Source: Chloroflexota bacterium (lineage in GTDB: Bacteria; Chloroflexota; Anaerolineae; Promineifilales; Promineifilaceae). From it: a stretch of 6,103 nucleotides of DNA. How positions within the stretch are numbered: the stretch's first letter is position 1; each line of letters starts with the position of its first letter. This document shows positions 5,087-6,103 of this stretch, piece after piece. The DNA is taken from positions 1 to 6,103 of the forward strand of contig DOXE01000430.1 of NCBI GenBank assembly GCA_003519205.1, given 5' to 3'. Under the pieces are notes generated by a model. It ran no database searches and was not told the DNA's origin. It saw nothing but the letters and a program-made list of their open reading frames with translations. The position numbers and the translations under genes are program-made.

Positions 5087-6103
5087 ATGAGTTATCAAAT
5101 GCAAGGGTTACTAAACAAGCCAGATAGACCAATTTTGGCGCTTTCAATAGTCGTTCTGCTCGTATATTTCTACTTCACAATTCTGTTCATATGGTTTACC
5201 CCCTATCCGGGTTTTGCTTTTACAGCCACTTCAGAAGGGTGGCGGGTAAACGACTCTACACAATTGGTATTTGAGGTTGACCAAGTTCTGATCCAGATTG
5301 GAGAATTAACGTACCAACAATACCGTGACGACATTTTTAGCATGCCGTTTGATGGTTACGAACCTGGGGATGTTGTTACCAATGTAATTACTAATGATGG
5401 CCAGATAATCGAAGTCCAAATGCCTGAGCCGAGATTGGATGATATGCTCAGGAGGCTCGTAGCCACCTTGTGGTTTTTCCCTTTTTGGCTAGCTGGAACA
5501 GCCGTATTGCTTTTCTTAAGGCCTAGGGATCTTCGATGGAAACTACTCATCGCCTTCCTTTACCTAACATCATTATGGATTGTGGTCGGTAGTATCGCCA
5601 ATTGGAAGGTGGGTTTTTCGTTACCAGTTACGATACTACTTGGCTGGTTGCTCGTGCCTGTGGTATTGCACCTGCATTTTGTGGTACCTAGTCCGATAGG
5701 AGCTCGTGTTATTCGACGCCTTAACCCATTTTTATATGCAAGTGCTTTTGGGTTGGCAATTATCAATATTACTGGGCTCAAATCTCAAATAAACTTGAGT
5801 ACCTTAGCTTTAGGCTTAGCTATCATCATTTCCATCTGCCTATTATTCTATCGTTCGGTACAAAAGAATACCTCGATATCCAATAAGAATTCATCACGAT
5901 TAATGCTCATTGGAATTGGATTGGCTTTTGGACCCGCGATTCTTTTAGTAATTATTCCTCAGTTATTTGGCATTGTACTACCAAGCACCTTTGGACTAAG
6001 TGTTGCTTTCATCGCCCTGCCAGTATTACCCATTTCATATACATACGCTGTCTACAAACGACAGTTAGGCCAATTAGAATTTCGAGCCAATCGACTTCTT
6101 GGT
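5087..6103 (+). CDS. comP: ComP-like membrane sensor histidine kinase, N-terminal part (cut by right edge)
   Basis: The frame is open from ATG 5087 to the window edge (339 codons). It has a short cytoplasmic N-terminus and TM1 at about 16-38. An extracytoplasmic loop at 39-124 has a PDZ-like pattern (DQVLIQIG, then EPGDVVTNVITNDGQIIEV). About seven more membrane helices follow, at roughly 125-144, 152-170, 178-199, 213-230, 237-255, 271-293 and 297-322. The last part, FGPAILLVIIPQLFG followed by SYTYAVYKRQLGQLEFRANRLL, matches the layout at the end of the Bacillus ComP membrane domain (FAPFLIFFVLPIIF, then a helix exiting to a cytoplasmic linker). ComP binds modified ComX outside the cell and phosphorylates ComA. 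The HisKA_3 and ATPase domains are not visible, so the kinase identity is inferred. A stop at 5078-5080 fixes the start at 5087 or Met5; only AGGG four bases upstream supports it. Confidence 0.83.
   Translation, partial: MSYQMQGLLNKPDRPILALSIVVLLVYFYFTILFIWFTPYPGFAFTATSEGWRVNDSTQLVFEVDQVLIQIGELTYQQYRDDIFSMPFDGYEPGDVVTNVITNDGQIIEVQMPEPRLDDMLRRLVATLWFFPFWLAGTAVLLFLRPRDLRWKLLIAFLYLTSLWIVVGSIANWKVGFSLPVTILLGWLLVPVVLHLHFVVPSPIGARVIRRLNPFLYASAFGLAIINITGLKSQINLSTLALGLAIIISICLLFYRSVQKNTSISNKNSSRLMLIGIGLAFGPAILLVIIPQLFGIVLPSTFGLSVAFIALPVLPISYTYAVYKRQLGQLEFRANRLLG

Noticed and set aside
4895..5104. 69-codon minus-strand frame between comQ and comP
   Set aside because: Its product is not family-like, and it runs opposite to the signalling genes across the proposed comP promoter leader.
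5356..5781. Two minus-strand frames (5356-5550 and 5560-5781) inside comP
   Set aside because: They are antisense shadows of a long membrane-protein frame with clear helices; their products are not protein-like.
1..6103. CRISPR arrays, insertion sequences, rRNA or tRNA genes
   Set aside because: I saw no regularly spaced repeats, transposase motifs, terminal inverted repeats or RNA-gene signatures.

Overview
This window comes from a bacterial chromosome, and I see no sign of phage or an IS element. The first half is housekeeping. Three genes read leftwards: an acylphosphatase cut by the left edge (1-120), a class 2 quinone-linked dihydroorotate dehydrogenase (pyrD, 242-1279) and the ribosomal GTPase LepA/EF4 (lepA, 1346-3151). 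pyrD and lepA are 66 bases apart and probably share a transcript. lepA looks leaderless, with a TATACT box placed so that transcription would begin at the A of its ATG.

The second half reads rightwards and is the exciting part. It holds a 55-residue peptide gene that is easily missed (3562-3729), a polyprenyl-synthase-fold protein with both aspartate-rich motifs (3822-4790), and the N-terminal 339 residues of a multi-pass membrane protein with an extracytoplasmic PDZ-like loop (5087 to the right edge). Together they match ComX, ComQ and ComP of the Bacillus ComQXPA quorum-sensing system. In that system ComQ prenylates a tryptophan near the C-terminus of ComX, the tail is released, and the membrane histidine kinase ComP senses it. 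The precursor here ends GSWSGWPS. Its last tryptophan is residue 53 of 55, the same place as the modified Trp of B. subtilis 168 ComX as I recall it. The gene order is X-Q-P, not Q-X-P. The ComP kinase domain and any ComA-like regulator lie beyond the right edge.

The 410-base region between the divergent lepA and comX genes (3152-3561) is dense with signals. It has a 13-of-14 bp inverted repeat beside lepA, 11-bp-phased A-tracts, a sigma70-type promoter reading toward comX with a dyad over its -35, a 9-bp direct repeat, and a perfect 9-bp hairpin with a GGAA loop just before the comX ribosome binding site. A second promoter candidate (4847-4876) lies between comQ and comP.

The host is probably not a Bacillus or Clostridium. 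Its PyrD is class 2, where those groups usually carry class 1B. Several genes lack a clear Shine-Dalgarno, and lepA appears leaderless. The His-Leu-His motif and overall form of the ComP membrane region recall kinases I associate with Chloroflexota. That placement is an inference from general recall, not a phylogenetic result. If it holds, this is a ComQXP-type prenyl-peptide signalling system outside the group where it was described.
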